Positions 1 to 8,302 of a stretch of DNA of 64,000 nt are shown here, piece by piece. This DNA is from Roseovarius confluentis (GTDB taxonomy: Bacteria > Pseudomonadota > Alphaproteobacteria > Rhodobacterales > Rhodobacteraceae): NCBI RefSeq assembly GCF_002917925.1, contig NZ_PPFE01000004.1, positions 1 to 64,000 on the forward strand, read 5' to 3'. The notes beneath the pieces were generated by a model that worked only from the letters and a program-made list of their open reading frames with translations, was not told the DNA's origin and searched no databases. Positions within the stretch are counted from its first letter, which is position 1; each line of letters starts with the position of its first letter. The translations under genes and the position numbers were made by a program.

Positions 1-443
1 AGATCGAAGAGATCAGTCGAACCGAAGAGAACTGCGTGAATGTCATGACGGTGCCCGGTATCGGTCCAATGATCTCAACAGCGATGGTAGCAGCAATCGG
101 TGAAGGTGAGGCGTTTGATCGCGGGCGTGATTTTGCGGCTTGGGTGGGATTGGTTCCCCGACAGTACAGCACCGGAGGACGAACTGTCCTCGGTCGCATC
201 TCAAAACGCGGCAGCAGGTATCTGAGAATGTTGTTTGTTCAGGCGGCGAAGATCATCATGATGCGACCGCACCGTTGGCCAGACTTCAGTTCTGGCGAAT
301 GGTTGGCGCGCGCATCAGAACGCATGCATCGTAATAAGGCCGCCGTCGCGCTCGCCAACAAGTTGGCGCGTATGGCATGGAGCATTCTGAGACACAAAAC
401 GGCGTTCGATGCGCCACGAGACGAGGTCGCTATCGGCGTCTAA
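1..443 (+). CDS. IS110-family transposase, C-terminal part (cut by window start)
   Basis: The frame is open from base 3 and ends at 443; a GTG at 36 is internal, so the real start lies upstream of the window. The translation carries the IS116/IS110/IS902 C-terminal domain: an HhH-like VPGIGPM segment, then AAWVGLVPRQYSTGG and LGRISKRGSRYLR, ending in a basic tail (NKAAVALANKLARMAWSILRH). In this family the DEDD catalytic domain is N-terminal and not visible here, so intactness cannot be judged. The enzyme would catalyse insertion-sequence transposition. Next to an AlpA-like gene and a damaged integrase it fits a decaying mobile region. Confidence 0.88.
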   Translation, partial: IEEISRTEENCVNVMTVPGIGPMISTAMVAAIGEGEAFDRGRDFAAWVGLVPRQYSTGGRTVLGRISKRGSRYLRMLFVQAAKIIMMRPHRWPDFSSGEWLARASERMHRNKAAVALANKLARMAWSILRHKTAFDAPRDEVAIGV

Positions 444-702
444 GCCGGGACGACCCAGAGGAGTTCGCGATAGATCAAAAGCATGGAACGGAAATACTAC
501 GCCCCCAGAATCTGACGGCCCAAATGGTCATCTACGACCTGTCCGCTAATGAGATCACGGCGCGTGCGTAACCCCAACAAGGCCACGACCCGCGTGTCGA
601 CCAACAGGCCGGATACATATGAGCGACTTCCGAGAACATGCCAGAAATCATTTGCGAACAGCAGCCGGTACATACATTGGGCCGAAAAGAGCCGCCCGGC
701 AC
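444..702. other. Non-coding flank of the IS110-type transposase
   Basis: No convincing gene lies between the transposase stop and the AlpA-like gene. Short open frames on both strands here show no family signature. In one IS110 subgroup (IS1111) the downstream end holds the guide-like RNA and the element boundary, so this stretch could contain the right end. I could not identify terminal sequences or a fold by eye. Confidence 0.35.
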
Positions 703-912
703 TTAATGCCGGACGGTCGTGGGACATACGAAGGCAAACGCCTGGCGATCCGCGACCCACTCAGAAATCGCGCTGTGGCGCCATCCGATAAGGCGCTCGG
801 TCAACTTTACGGGTGCTGGAAATGTGCCAGCGTTGATATGTCTGTAAATCGTCGAGCGGCTGAGCCCGGTCAGTTCCTGAATATCTTTCTGCCTTAAAAT
901 TTTATCGGTCAT
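703..912 (-). CDS. AlpA-family helix-turn-helix regulator
   Basis: A 69-residue protein dominated by one MerR-like winged-helix HTH: an acidic/basic start (MTDKILRQKDIQELTG), then LSRSTIYRHINAGTFPAPVKL and a W-R contact segment (IGWRHSAISEWV). This is the typical AlpA/phage regulatory protein pattern and length. AlpA proteins in P4-like elements activate the integrase or excision genes. Here it lies 69 bp downstream of the integrase, same strand, which is the usual element layout. Its partner integrase carries a stop codon, so it may be a remnant of a no longer mobile element. Confidence 0.85.
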   Translation of the reverse strand: MTDKILRQKDIQELTGLSRSTIYRHINAGTFPAPVKLTERLIGWRHSAISEWVADRQAFAFVCPTTVRH

Positions 913-981
913 GCATGTCCTCTATTTCGTTGGATGCAATCACCTTAACAGCGAATGATTTAAGCCATGTTTACGTTTTGT

Positions 982-2148
982 TCAGGAATTGCCGGTGATA
1001 AAGTTTGCCCATTCTTTCATCAAGGGTGTGCGCTTGGGGAGGTATGTTGAACGTTTGTAGGCATCGACAGCTTCATCGCCCGTTCTGACGTGACCGATGC
1101 AAGCTTCGGCAATCTCTTCCTCACAGTGAATTTCATCCATGAGCCATGTGCGCAAAGAAGAGCGAAACCCGTGTGGTCGTGCCGGGATGTTGTTGTCCAC
1201 CAGGAAATTGCGCATGGCCATTTTGTTCAGGGGTCCGCCTGTCGAGTTGGGAAACAAGTATCCGTTTCTTGAATGTTTCTTTGCGAGTTCGATCACGTGC
1301 AAATGTTCTTTACTCAGCGGTACGTCAAAAACGAAGTCGCTGTCTGCGCGGCTTTTGACGTGGAGCGGGGGAATAATCCAGACGGAACTCATAAGCTGAC
1401 CCAACCGCATGTTGTTGATCGAATCCGAGCGAACGCCAGGCAAGATCAGCATCCGCAATGCCAGTTGCGTAGGGTCGTCATCCGAGAGGGTCGCGTAGAA
1501 CGCAGGTACGTCTTTCCAGTGGAGCGCTTGGTGTGGCGCCGAGCGTTTCTTGTTATCGCCGAGGATCACCACAGCATCGTCAATAACTGCTGTGCTCACG
1601 CGGAAGCGTTTGGCGTTTGCGTAATTGAATACCGTTCTCAGCCTGGAAATTCACTTTTTAGCGGTAACCGGCTTATCATGCCAGATGGGTTCCAACGCAC
1701 GCGCGATGTCTTCCTGGTCAATCTTCACAATCGGCATCTTGCCGAGCTTCGGCAGGATGTGGAGCCGAAGAGGGCTGAACCATTTGCCATCGGACCCACC
1801 GTGCTTGAGACTTTTCTTGTGTTTCTCGTATGCTTCCAATGCAAGGTACTCGAGGCGGCCATCAGTAGAATTCGATTGTTGGCGGTTCAATTGGCGCTGC
1901 TTGATCGGGTCTACCTCCCGTAGCACCTGCTGACGCGCCAGTTCGGCTTGCTTTCTTGCTTCGGCGAGACTGACGCTTCTATATGAACCAAGACCCATCT
2001 CACGTTGGCGTCCCCAGAGCTGAAAGCGAAAGATCCATTGGGCACCGCCGTCAGGGCGTTTGTAGAGCCACAGGCCCAAGCCATCGCAATGCTTGCCTGT
2101 GGGGAAAGATTTGAGTTGTGGGACTGTGAATGCGTTAGATTTTGCCAT
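982..2148 (-). pseudogene. P4-type tyrosine recombinase (integrase), interrupted by in-frame TGA
   Basis: Read from ATG 2148 (GGAGG 8 bases upstream), the frame gives an N-terminal DUF4102-like arm-binding domain (GKHCDGLGLWLYKRPDG, WIFRFQLWGRQREMGLGS), a SAM-like core-binding domain, then TGA at 1651-1653. The same frame resumes immediately (SRLRTVFNYANAKRFRV) and runs to 982 with the whole catalytic domain: Arg in LPGVRSDS, HGFR box, GHVRTGD and the Tyr in DAYKRS. Total length of about 388 codons is normal for the family. The lesion is therefore one nonsense codon, not a frameshift; a CGA-to-TGA change is one simple route. Adjacent alpA supports a P4-like island. Confidence 0.9.
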
Positions 2149-2318
2149 GATAATATCCTCCGTTTTATATACGTTCTGGCGTGGCACTTCCCAGGTCAGT
2201 CCGGGACGTGCTGAAACATTAAATTTTTACGATTAAAGGAAGATTTATTCCGATGACACGCAGTGAGAACGTTTGACACAACAAGGATACCCCTCCGGCG
2301 GGAGTATTTCGGGAGCAG

Positions 2319-2382
2319 TGAAATTTTGATTGATTTTTTCACGCGACTCGCGCAGCGTGAAAATTGACGCAATAATTTCACG
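2319..2382. promoter_or_regulatory. Pair of inverted repeats upstream of the XRE regulator (candidate operator)
   Basis: An AT-rich stretch holds two inverted repeats built on the same half-site. The downstream one is CGTGAAAATT (2356-2365) facing AATTTCACG (2374-2382); the upstream one is GTGAAATTTT (2319-2328) facing ATTTTTTCACG (2333-2343). They end just before the Shine-Dalgarno-like GAGAAGAG of the regulator gene. Placement and symmetry suggest autoregulation, but binding is inferred. Confidence 0.55.
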
Positions 2383-2395
2383 AGAAGAGTGCCCT

Positions 2396-2968
2396 TTGGA
2401 ACAGAGCCAGATCTCCGCCATGCGCAGCCTCGGAGCCGATTTGCGGGCCTTGCGCAAGGCGCGGGGGCTGACGCTGAGCGACCTCGCACAAGCGCTGGGC
2501 CGGTCGGTGGGCTGGCTGAGCCAAGTAGAGCGAGATTTGTCCGAGCCGTCGATTTCGGATCTGCGCCAGATGGCCGAAAGGTTCGGCGTGCCGATGTCGT
2601 TTCTCTTTGCCCATGCCAGTGCCCCGGCGGAAGAGCAGGGCATCGTCGTGCGCAAGGTATCTCGGCGGCAGATGGGATCGAGCGAGGAAGGGCTGATCGA
2701 GGAGCTATTGTCGCCCGACCTGAGTGACGATTTCGAAGTGATCCATTCCACGTTCCGGCCCGGATCGAAGATGCAGCGCCCGGCCACGCGGCCGACGCAG
2801 GAGGTGGGATATGTCGTGTCCGGTCGGCTGGACCTGAGCATCGGCGGGCGGTCTTTCAGCGTGGGGCCGGGCGACAGTTTCCGGATCCGGCACGAGACCT
2901 ATGCGTGGTCCAATCCTTATGACGAACCATGCGTCGCGATCTGGGTGATCGCGCCGCCGGTTTATTGA
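2396..2968 (+). CDS. XRE-family transcriptional regulator with C-terminal cupin
   Basis: The N-terminal HTH_3 domain (SLGADLRALRKARGLTLSDL, then GRSVGWLSQVERDLSEPS) is followed by a cupin_2 domain (TRPTQEVGYVVSGRLDLSIG, VGPGDSFRIRHETYAWSNP). Such regulators bind a small ligand in the cupin and control neighbouring catabolic genes. I prefer the TTG at 2396 because GAGAAGAG lies 7 bases upstream and because an earlier TTG at 2330 would fall inside the inverted repeats; ATG 2420 is an alternative without a visible ribosome site. It heads a co-oriented run of genes to 12.3 kb and is a plausible regulator of the methylated-amine operon. Confidence 0.85.
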   Translation: MEQSQISAMRSLGADLRALRKARGLTLSDLAQALGRSVGWLSQVERDLSEPSISDLRQMAERFGVPMSFLFAHASAPAEEQGIVVRKVSRRQMGSSEEGLIEELLSPDLSDDFEVIHSTFRPGSKMQRPATRPTQEVGYVVSGRLDLSIGGRSFSVGPGDSFRIRHETYAWSNPYDEPCVAIWVIAPPVY

Positions 2969-2978
2969 GGAGGCTGGG

Positions 2979-3599
2979 ATGAGCCTGGAGGCATGGACCG
3001 TCTTCGCGCTGTTCTGGGTGGTGTTCGTAACCACGCCGGGGCCGAACGCGGTAAATTGCATCACCAACGGCATGACGCTCGGGTTCCGGCGTAGCCTGTG
3101 GGGGGGCGCCGCTATACTGACGCAGGCGGCGCTGTTCCTGACGCTGTCGGCGGCGGGGGTGACGGCGCTGATCGCGGCCTCGCCCGAAGCGTTCCTGGTG
3201 GCGAAATTCGTTGGTGCGGGGTTCCTGGTCTACCTCGGAGTGCGCGGCTGGATCATGGCGCGGGGTCGCGTCGTGGTGGCCGCGCAAGACGGGCGCAGCA
3301 TCTACTGGCGGGCCTTTGCCATCGCGACGATCAAACCCAAGAGCGTGGCGGGATACCTGGCGGCGTTCAGCCAGTTCGTGCAGCCGGACGTGCCGATCTG
3401 GAGCCAGATGTGGGTGATCTTTCCCACGGCGCTGAGCCTGACCGCGCTGAGCTACATGGGCTACACCGCGCTGGGCGCGGGGCTGGGCCGGGCGGCGCTG
3501 GGCGCGGTGTTCAACGTGTGGCTGCGGCGGGGGCTGGCGGCGTGTTTCGTGGTTTACGGCGTGCTGCTGGGGGCGGCCTCGACGCCGGGGAGGGCGTGA
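2979..3599 (+). CDS. LysE/RhtB-family exporter
   Basis: A 206-residue integral membrane protein with the family start (WVVFVTTPGPNAVNCITNGM) and about six hydrophobic segments, including ALIAASPEAFLVAKFVGAGF and VYLGVRGW. The PGPN motif near the N terminus and total length match the LysE translocator family, which exports amino acids or related solutes. It begins 10 bases after the regulator stop behind GGAGG. A second, divergent LysE copy lies at 6587. In a betaine/sarcosine setting it may export an amine intermediate or glycine, but substrate is not readable from sequence. Confidence 0.88.
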   Translation: MSLEAWTVFALFWVVFVTTPGPNAVNCITNGMTLGFRRSLWGGAAILTQAALFLTLSAAGVTALIAASPEAFLVAKFVGAGFLVYLGVRGWIMARGRVVVAAQDGRSIYWRAFAIATIKPKSVAGYLAAFSQFVQPDVPIWSQMWVIFPTALSLTALSYMGYTALGAGLGRAALGAVFNVWLRRGLAACFVVYGVLLGAASTPGRA

Positions 3600-3661
3600 G
3601 GGATGATCAAGGGCGCGTGCCGTCGGGCGGCTGCGATCGAAGAGATCGAGGGGAGATGAGG

Positions 3662-4030
3662 ATGCTTGAGGGAAGTTGTCTGTGCGGCAACGTCACTTTC
3701 AGGGTGACGGGCGTGCCGCAGGGGGTGTCGGCCTGTCACTGTGGCCAGTGCCGCAAACAATCGGGCCACGTGTGGTCCTCGGCCTATGTGCCGGAGGCGG
3801 ATCTGAAGATCACGGGTGCGGTGACGTGGTACGAGGCGACGCCTTCAGCCAAGCGCGGGTTCTGCGGGACCTGCGGAGCGTTCCTGTTCTGGAAGGCGCA
3901 TGACGAAGACACGATGAGCTTTGCCCTGGGGGCGATCGATGGGCCGACGGGGCTGCAGCTGGAGAAGCATATCTTCACCGCCGACAAGGGCGATTATTAC
4001 GAGATCGCGGACGGGGTTCCGCAGAAGTGA
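3662..4030 (+). CDS. GFA-family (glutathione-dependent formaldehyde-activating-like) protein
   Basis: A 122-residue zinc protein with the GFA fold cysteines: SCLCG at residues 5-9, ACHCGQC at 24-30 and FCGTCG further on. Start ATG 3662 is favoured because GAGGGG (3648-3653) sits 8 bases upstream and MLEGSCLCG is a typical family beginning; ATG 3656 is possible. Founding members were linked to condensation of formaldehyde with glutathione, though many family members have other or unknown roles. Lying directly before an oxidative demethylase, a part in handling formaldehyde is attractive but inferred. Confidence 0.82.
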   Translation: MLEGSCLCGNVTFRVTGVPQGVSACHCGQCRKQSGHVWSSAYVPEADLKITGAVTWYEATPSAKRGFCGTCGAFLFWKAHDEDTMSFALGAIDGPTGLQLEKHIFTADKGDYYEIADGVPQK

Positions 4031-4069
4031 ACGGGCCGCGTGGTGGCATCCGAACAGGGAGAAACGGAG

Positions 4070-6514
4070 ATGGCTGATCTGCCGAAAAACGCGAAAGTGG
4101 TCGTCATTGGCGGCGGGGTCGTTGGATGCTCGGTGCTGTATCACCTGGCCAAGAAAGGGTGGAGCGATGGCGTTCTGCTGGAAAAGAATGAGTTGACCGC
4201 CGGGAGCACTTGGCACGCGGCGGGGAACGTGCCGACCTTCTCGACCAGCTGGGGCATAATGAACATGCAGCGTTATTCGACCGAGCTTTATGCCCGGTTG
4301 GGGGACGAGGTGGATTACCCGATGAACTATCACCAGACGGGCTCGATCCGGCTGGCGCATTCAAAGGAGCGGATGCAGGAGTTCGAGCGGGCAAAGGGGA
4401 TGGGCAAGCACCAGGGGATGGACCTGGAGATCCTGAGCCCTGACGAGATCAAGGAACGCTATCCGTTCATCGAGACGCATGACATCGTGGGGGCGCTCTA
4501 CGATCCCAACGACGGCGATATCGACCCGGCGCAGGTGACGCAGGCGCTGGCCAAGGGGGCGCGGGACATGGGGGCGACGATCGTGCGGTTCTGCCCGGCC
4601 ACCGGCGTGACGCAGGACGGTGACGGCTGGATCGTGCACACGGAAAAGGGCGACATCGCCTGCGATTTCGTGGTGAACGCAGCCGGGTATTATGCCCAGA
4701 CGGTGGGCGAGTGGTTCAAGCCTTACGGCGGGCGGACGGTGCCGATGATGGTGATGAGCCATCAATACGTGCTGACCGACGAGATCCCCGAGATCGAGGC
4801 GTACAGCAAGGAGACGGGCCGCAAGCTGCCGCTTCTGCGGGACGTGGACGTGTCCTATTACTTCCGGCAGGAGAAGCACGGGTTCAACATCGGCCCCTAC
4901 GAGCCGAATTGCCGGGCGCATTGGGTGGAGCCGTCGGACCCGATGCCGGAGGATTTCAGCTTCCAGCTTTGGTCGGATGACCTGGCGCGGATCGAGGATA
5001 TCGTGGCGGATTCGATGGAGCGTGTGCCAGTGGCGGCCACGGCGGGGATCAGCCGGATCATCAACGGGCCGATCCCCTATGCGCCCGACGGGCTGCCCCT
5101 GCTGGGGCCGATGCCGGGGGTTAAAAACGCGTTCGAGGCCTGTGTCTTTACCTTCGGGATCGCGCAGGGCGGCGGCGCGGGCAAGGTGCTGGCCGAGTGG
5201 ATCGTGGATGGTGCGCCCGAGTGGGACATGTGGGCGGTCGATCCGAGGCGGTACACCGATTACACCGATCACGACTACTGCGTTGCCAAGGGCATGGAGG
5301 TCTACGGCAACGAATACGCCATGCATTTCCCGTGGCACGAATGGCCGGCAGGGCGCGACAAGAAGCTGTCGCCGAACCATGGGAAGGTTCTGGAACTGGG
5401 CGGCGTGATGGGGGCCTATAATGGCTGGGAGAGGGCGAACTGGTTCGCGCAGCCCGGCGACGACGCGTCGGAGGAAAGCACACATACGTGGAACCGCACG
5501 GGCCCGTGGGAGCAGCGTATCCGCGAGGAATGCGAGGCGGTGCGCGATGCCTGTGGTTTGCTGGACCTGCCGGGCTTTTCGCGGTTCCGGGTCGAGGGCA
5601 CGGGGGCCGATGACTGGCTGCGGGGCTTCGTGACCGGGGGGCTGCCCAAGGTGGGGCGGATGAACCTGGTTTACGTGACCAACGCGAAAGGCCGGATCGT
5701 GACGGAATTTTCCTGCATCCGGCTGGCGGAAAATGATTTCGTGCTGATCACCGCAGCCACGGCGCAGTGGCATGACGGCGAGCTGATCCGGAACAGCGTG
5801 CCGGAGGGTGTGAGTGTGACCGAGACGACGACCGAGCGGTCGGCGTTGCTGGTAGCGGGGCCGAAGAGCCGTGAGGTGCTGGCCAGAATCAGCGATGCCG
5901 ATCTGGAAGCCGGGTGGCTGAGCCATCAGCATTGCACGGTGGCGGGGCGGCCTGCGTTCCTGATCCGGGTGAGCTTTACCGGCGAGCTGGGGTGGGAGGT
6001 GCATGCAGACAATGCCGAGATGCCGGCGATCTATGGCGCCATTCTGGACGCGGGCGCGAAGCCCTTTGGGATGTATGCGCTGAATTCCTTGCGAATCGAG
6101 AAAGGGTATCGGGCGTGGAAGGGTGATCTGAGCACGGATTACTCGATGCTGGAGGCCGGGCTGGAGCGGTTCGTGAAGTTCGACAAGGACCAGGATTTTA
6201 CGGGCAAGGCGGCGCTGTTGGCAGAGAAACAGCAGGGCCGGAAGAAAGCCTTTGCCCCGCTGATCATCGACGCGGGGGAGGCGGATGCGCCCTACATGTC
6301 GACGATCTGGAACGGCGACGAGATCGTGGGTGAGACGACGAGCGGCGCCTGGGGCTATCGCGTGAACGCGAGTGTTGCTTTGGCGATGTTGCGGACTGAC
6401 GTGGCAGCGGCGGGCACGGAACTGGAAGTGGAGATCTATGGCGAGCGGCGCAAGGCCGTGGTGCAGCCGGATCAGCCGCTTTGGGATCCGGAAAATGCGC
6501 GGCTGACGGCGTAA
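4070..6514 (+). CDS. FAD-dependent demethylase fused to GcvT domain (dimethylglycine/sarcosine dehydrogenase-like), copy 1
   Basis: An 814-residue, two-part protein. The N-terminal half is a DAO-type FAD oxidase: Rossmann motif GGGVVG at residues 14-19 and TWHAAG with His49 in the position where dimethylglycine and sarcosine dehydrogenases attach FAD covalently. After a bridging FAO_M-like segment (MGAYNGWERANWF) comes a GcvT-like tetrahydrofolate domain (GFSRFRVEGTGADDWL, SFTGELGWEVHA, LRIEKGYRAW). Such enzymes oxidise an N-methyl group and hand the one-carbon unit to tetrahydrofolate. ATG 4070 is preferred over GTG 4040 because family N termini start about there. Paralogue at 9883. The precise amine is not determinable. 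Confidence 0.9.
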   Translation: MADLPKNAKVVVIGGGVVGCSVLYHLAKKGWSDGVLLEKNELTAGSTWHAAGNVPTFSTSWGIMNMQRYSTELYARLGDEVDYPMNYHQTGSIRLAHSKERMQEFERAKGMGKHQGMDLEILSPDEIKERYPFIETHDIVGALYDPNDGDIDPAQVTQALAKGARDMGATIVRFCPATGVTQDGDGWIVHTEKGDIACDFVVNAAGYYAQTVGEWFKPYGGRTVPMMVMSHQYVLTDEIPEIEAYSKETGRKLPLLRDVDVSYYFRQEKHGFNIGPYEPNCRAHWVEPSDPMPEDFSFQLWSDDLARIEDIVADSMERVPVAATAGISRIINGPIPYAPDGLPLLGPMPGVKNAFEACVFTFGIAQGGGAGKVLAEWIVDGAPEWDMWAVDPRRYTDYTDHDYCVAKGMEVYGNEYAMHFPWHEWPAGRDKKLSPNHGKVLELGGVMGAYNGWERANWFAQPGDDASEESTHTWNRTGPWEQRIREECEAVRDACGLLDLPGFSRFRVEGTGADDWLRGFVTGGLPKVGRMNLVYVTNAKGRIVTEFSCIRLAENDFVLITAATAQWHDGELIRNSVPEGVSVTETTTERSALLVAGPKSREVLARISDADLEAGWLSHQHCTVAGRPAFLIRVSFTGELGWEVHADNAEMPAIYGAILDAGAKPFGMYALNSLRIEKGYRAWKGDLSTDYSMLEAGLERFVKFDKDQDFTGKAALLAEKQQGRKKAFAPLIIDAGEADAPYMSTIWNGDEIVGETTSGAWGYRVNASVALAMLRTDVAAAGTELEVEIYGERRKAVVQPDQPLWDPENARLTA

Positions 6515-6524
6515 TTAGAGGTCC

Positions 6525-6563
6525 CCCCGGGTCAAGCCCGGGGCCGCCAGGGTCAGGCCCGGG
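6525..6563. repeat. Intercistronic GC-rich hairpin with a second partial copy
   Basis: CCCCGGG (6525-6531) and CCCGGGG (6537-6543) form a 7-bp stem with a TCAAG loop; the motif GGGTCAGGCCCGGG recurs at 6550-6563. It sits in the only sizeable gap inside the operon and lacks a T-run, so it looks more like a dispersed extragenic repeat or mRNA-stability element than a terminator. Confidence 0.55.
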
Positions 6564-6586
6564 ACGGGGACGCGAAAGGACGAAGG

Positions 6587-7213
6587 ATGATTATCGAGAC
6601 CTACCTGATTTATCTTGGCGTCCTGGCGGCGTTTTTCGCCACACCGCCGGACACGAGCCAGTTGCTGATCATCTCGAACAGTCTGCGGCACGGGCTGCGG
6701 AGGTCGCTGGCCACCGTCGCGGGTGACCTGAGCGCGAACGCGGTGCAGATGACATTGGCGGCGTTTGGCCTGACGGCGGTGATCGCGGCCAATGCCGATG
6801 CGCTGTGGGTGGTGAAATGGGTGGGCGTGGCCTACCTCGTCTGGATCGGGTTGCGGTTGATGCTGAGCAAAGGCGGGGCCGAGGCGCCGGGCGCGGCGGC
6901 GACGGGGCGGCTGTTCCGGCAGGGCTTTGTTACGTCGTCGGCCAATCCTTATGCGGTGGTGTTCTTCGGGGCGCTGTTTCCGCAGTTCATCGATGCGGGC
7001 GCGCCAATCCTGCCGCAATTGCTACTGTTGGGCGTCACGTACTTGGTTGTTGACGGTCTGGTGCTGCTCTTGTGGGGCTGGGCCGCGACGCGGACCTTGG
7101 GGCGTGTGACATCGCTGACCGGGGTATGGATCAACCGGGTCAGCGGTGCGCTGATGGTGGGGGCTGCGGTGCTCCTGGGGCTGAAGGACCTGGACAAGGG
7201 GGCGGCGCGATGA
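6587..7213 (+). CDS. LysE/RhtB-family exporter, second copy
   Basis: A 208-residue membrane protein with the LysE layout: early ATPPDTSQLLIISNSLRHG in place of the usual PGP segment, hydrophobic helices at ADALWVVKWVGVAYLVWIG and GALFPQFIDAG, and a hydrophobic C-terminal helix (GALMVGAAVLLGLKDL). The PGPN motif of copy 1 is replaced by PPDTS, a noticeable change at the signature loop. ATG 6587 follows GGACGAAGG. Its stop overlaps the next start (ATGA at 7210-7213), so the two are translationally coupled. Substrate unknown; an intermediate of the demethylation pathway is a reasonable guess. Confidence 0.85.
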   Translation: MIIETYLIYLGVLAAFFATPPDTSQLLIISNSLRHGLRRSLATVAGDLSANAVQMTLAAFGLTAVIAANADALWVVKWVGVAYLVWIGLRLMLSKGGAEAPGAAATGRLFRQGFVTSSANPYAVVFFGALFPQFIDAGAPILPQLLLLGVTYLVVDGLVLLLWGWAATRTLGRVTSLTGVWINRVSGALMVGAAVLLGLKDLDKGAAR

Positions 7214-8280
7214 CCCTGCCCGAGACCATGTCCGGCGTCTACCTGACCGGCCACGGCGGGCCCGACAAGCTGGAATGGCGCGAGGATATTCCCGTGCCCC
7301 GGCCCGGGTCGGGCGAGGTGCTGGTGCGGGTGCTGGCGGCGGGGGTGAACAACACCGACATCAACACGCGCGAGGGCTGGTACTCGGCCGACGTGACCGG
7401 GGCCACGGGCGAGTTGCAGGACGGGGTCGAGGATGGCGGCTGGTCCGGGGCGTTGGACTTTCCGCTGATCCAGGGCGGGGATCTGTGCGGCGAAGTGGTC
7501 GCGCTAGGCAAGGGCGTGAGCGCGGTGGCGATGGGGATGCGGGTGATCTGCCCGATCAACCAGCCGCGCCCGACCGACGACAACCCGGTGGGGTTCGAGG
7601 CGCTGGGGTCGGAATTTGATGGGGCGTTCGCGCAGTATTGCGTCGTGCCGGAGGGGGACCTGTTCGACGTGAGCGATGCGCCCCTGAGCGACGTGGAACT
7701 GGCGGCGATTCCCTGCGCCTTCGGCACGGCGGCGGGGCTGTTGGACCGCGCAGGTGTGGCGACCGGGCAGAGTGTGCTGATCACCGGAGCATCCGGTGGC
7801 GTAGGGTTGGCGGCGGTACAACTGGCCACGGCGCTGGGGGCGGAGGTCACTGGGGTGTCTTCGGCACCCAAGGCCGAGTGCGTGCGCGATGCGGGCGCGG
7901 TGGCGGTGATCGGGCGGGAGGACGTGCCCCCCGCCGATACGTTTCACGCGGTGATCGACCTGGTGGCCGGGCCGGGCTGGGGCGCAGTGATCGACGCGCT
8001 GCGGCCGGGTGGTCATTACGCGGTGGCGGGGGCCATTGCCGGGCCGGTGGTGGAGGCGGATCTGCGGCGCATCTATTTGCGGGACATCACGATCCACGGC
8101 TGCACCTTCCAGTCCCGCGCGGTCTTTGCCCGGCTGGTCGAAATGGTGCGGGAAGGGTCGGTGAAACCGCTGATCGCGAAGACGTTTCCCATGCGGGAGA
8201 TTGGCAGGGCGCAGGAAGAGTTCATGTCGAAGCGGCATGCCGGGAAGCTGGTGCTGATCCCGGATGGCATCGACATCTGA
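7210..8280 (+). CDS. MDR-superfamily zinc-type alcohol dehydrogenase/quinone oxidoreductase
   Basis: A 356-residue medium-chain reductase: N-terminal GroES-like half (GSGEVLVRVLAAGVNNTDIN, QGGDLCGEVVALGKGV), then the nucleotide-binding half with ITGASGGVGLAAVQLA and a C-terminal AGKLVLIPDG. The G-x-G-x-x-G pattern is of the NADPH quinone-oxidoreductase subgroup, and the four structural-zinc cysteines are not evident. Start ATG 7210 overlaps the upstream stop by four bases. It probably reduces or oxidises an aldehyde, quinone or enone; its role in a methylated-amine pathway is not obvious. Confidence 0.85.
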   Translation: MTLPETMSGVYLTGHGGPDKLEWREDIPVPRPGSGEVLVRVLAAGVNNTDINTREGWYSADVTGATGELQDGVEDGGWSGALDFPLIQGGDLCGEVVALGKGVSAVAMGMRVICPINQPRPTDDNPVGFEALGSEFDGAFAQYCVVPEGDLFDVSDAPLSDVELAAIPCAFGTAAGLLDRAGVATGQSVLITGASGGVGLAAVQLATALGAEVTGVSSAPKAECVRDAGAVAVIGREDVPPADTFHAVIDLVAGPGWGAVIDALRPGGHYAVAGAIAGPVVEADLRRIYLRDITIHGCTFQSRAVFARLVEMVREGSVKPLIAKTFPMREIGRAQEEFMSKRHAGKLVLIPDGIDI

Positions 8281-8302
8281 ACAAGGGCGCGGGAGGAAGA
8301 AC

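Noticed and set aside
497..897. Several 80-92-codon frames around the AlpA-like gene
   Set aside because: They conflict with the AlpA-like gene or the IS flank and show no protein features.
1651..1653. TGA in the integrase as a selenocysteine codon
   Set aside because: Integrases are not selenoproteins and no SECIS-like hairpin follows; a nonsense mutation is simpler.
2149..2395. tRNA gene or attachment site next to the integrase start
   Set aside because: No cloverleaf-like sequence or tRNA 3' end could be recognised, so no att site is called.
4361..6004. 547-codon open frame on the minus strand
   Set aside because: It lies wholly opposite the first FAD/GcvT gene, is rich in Arg, His and Pro and lacks any domain; it is a GC-bias shadow.
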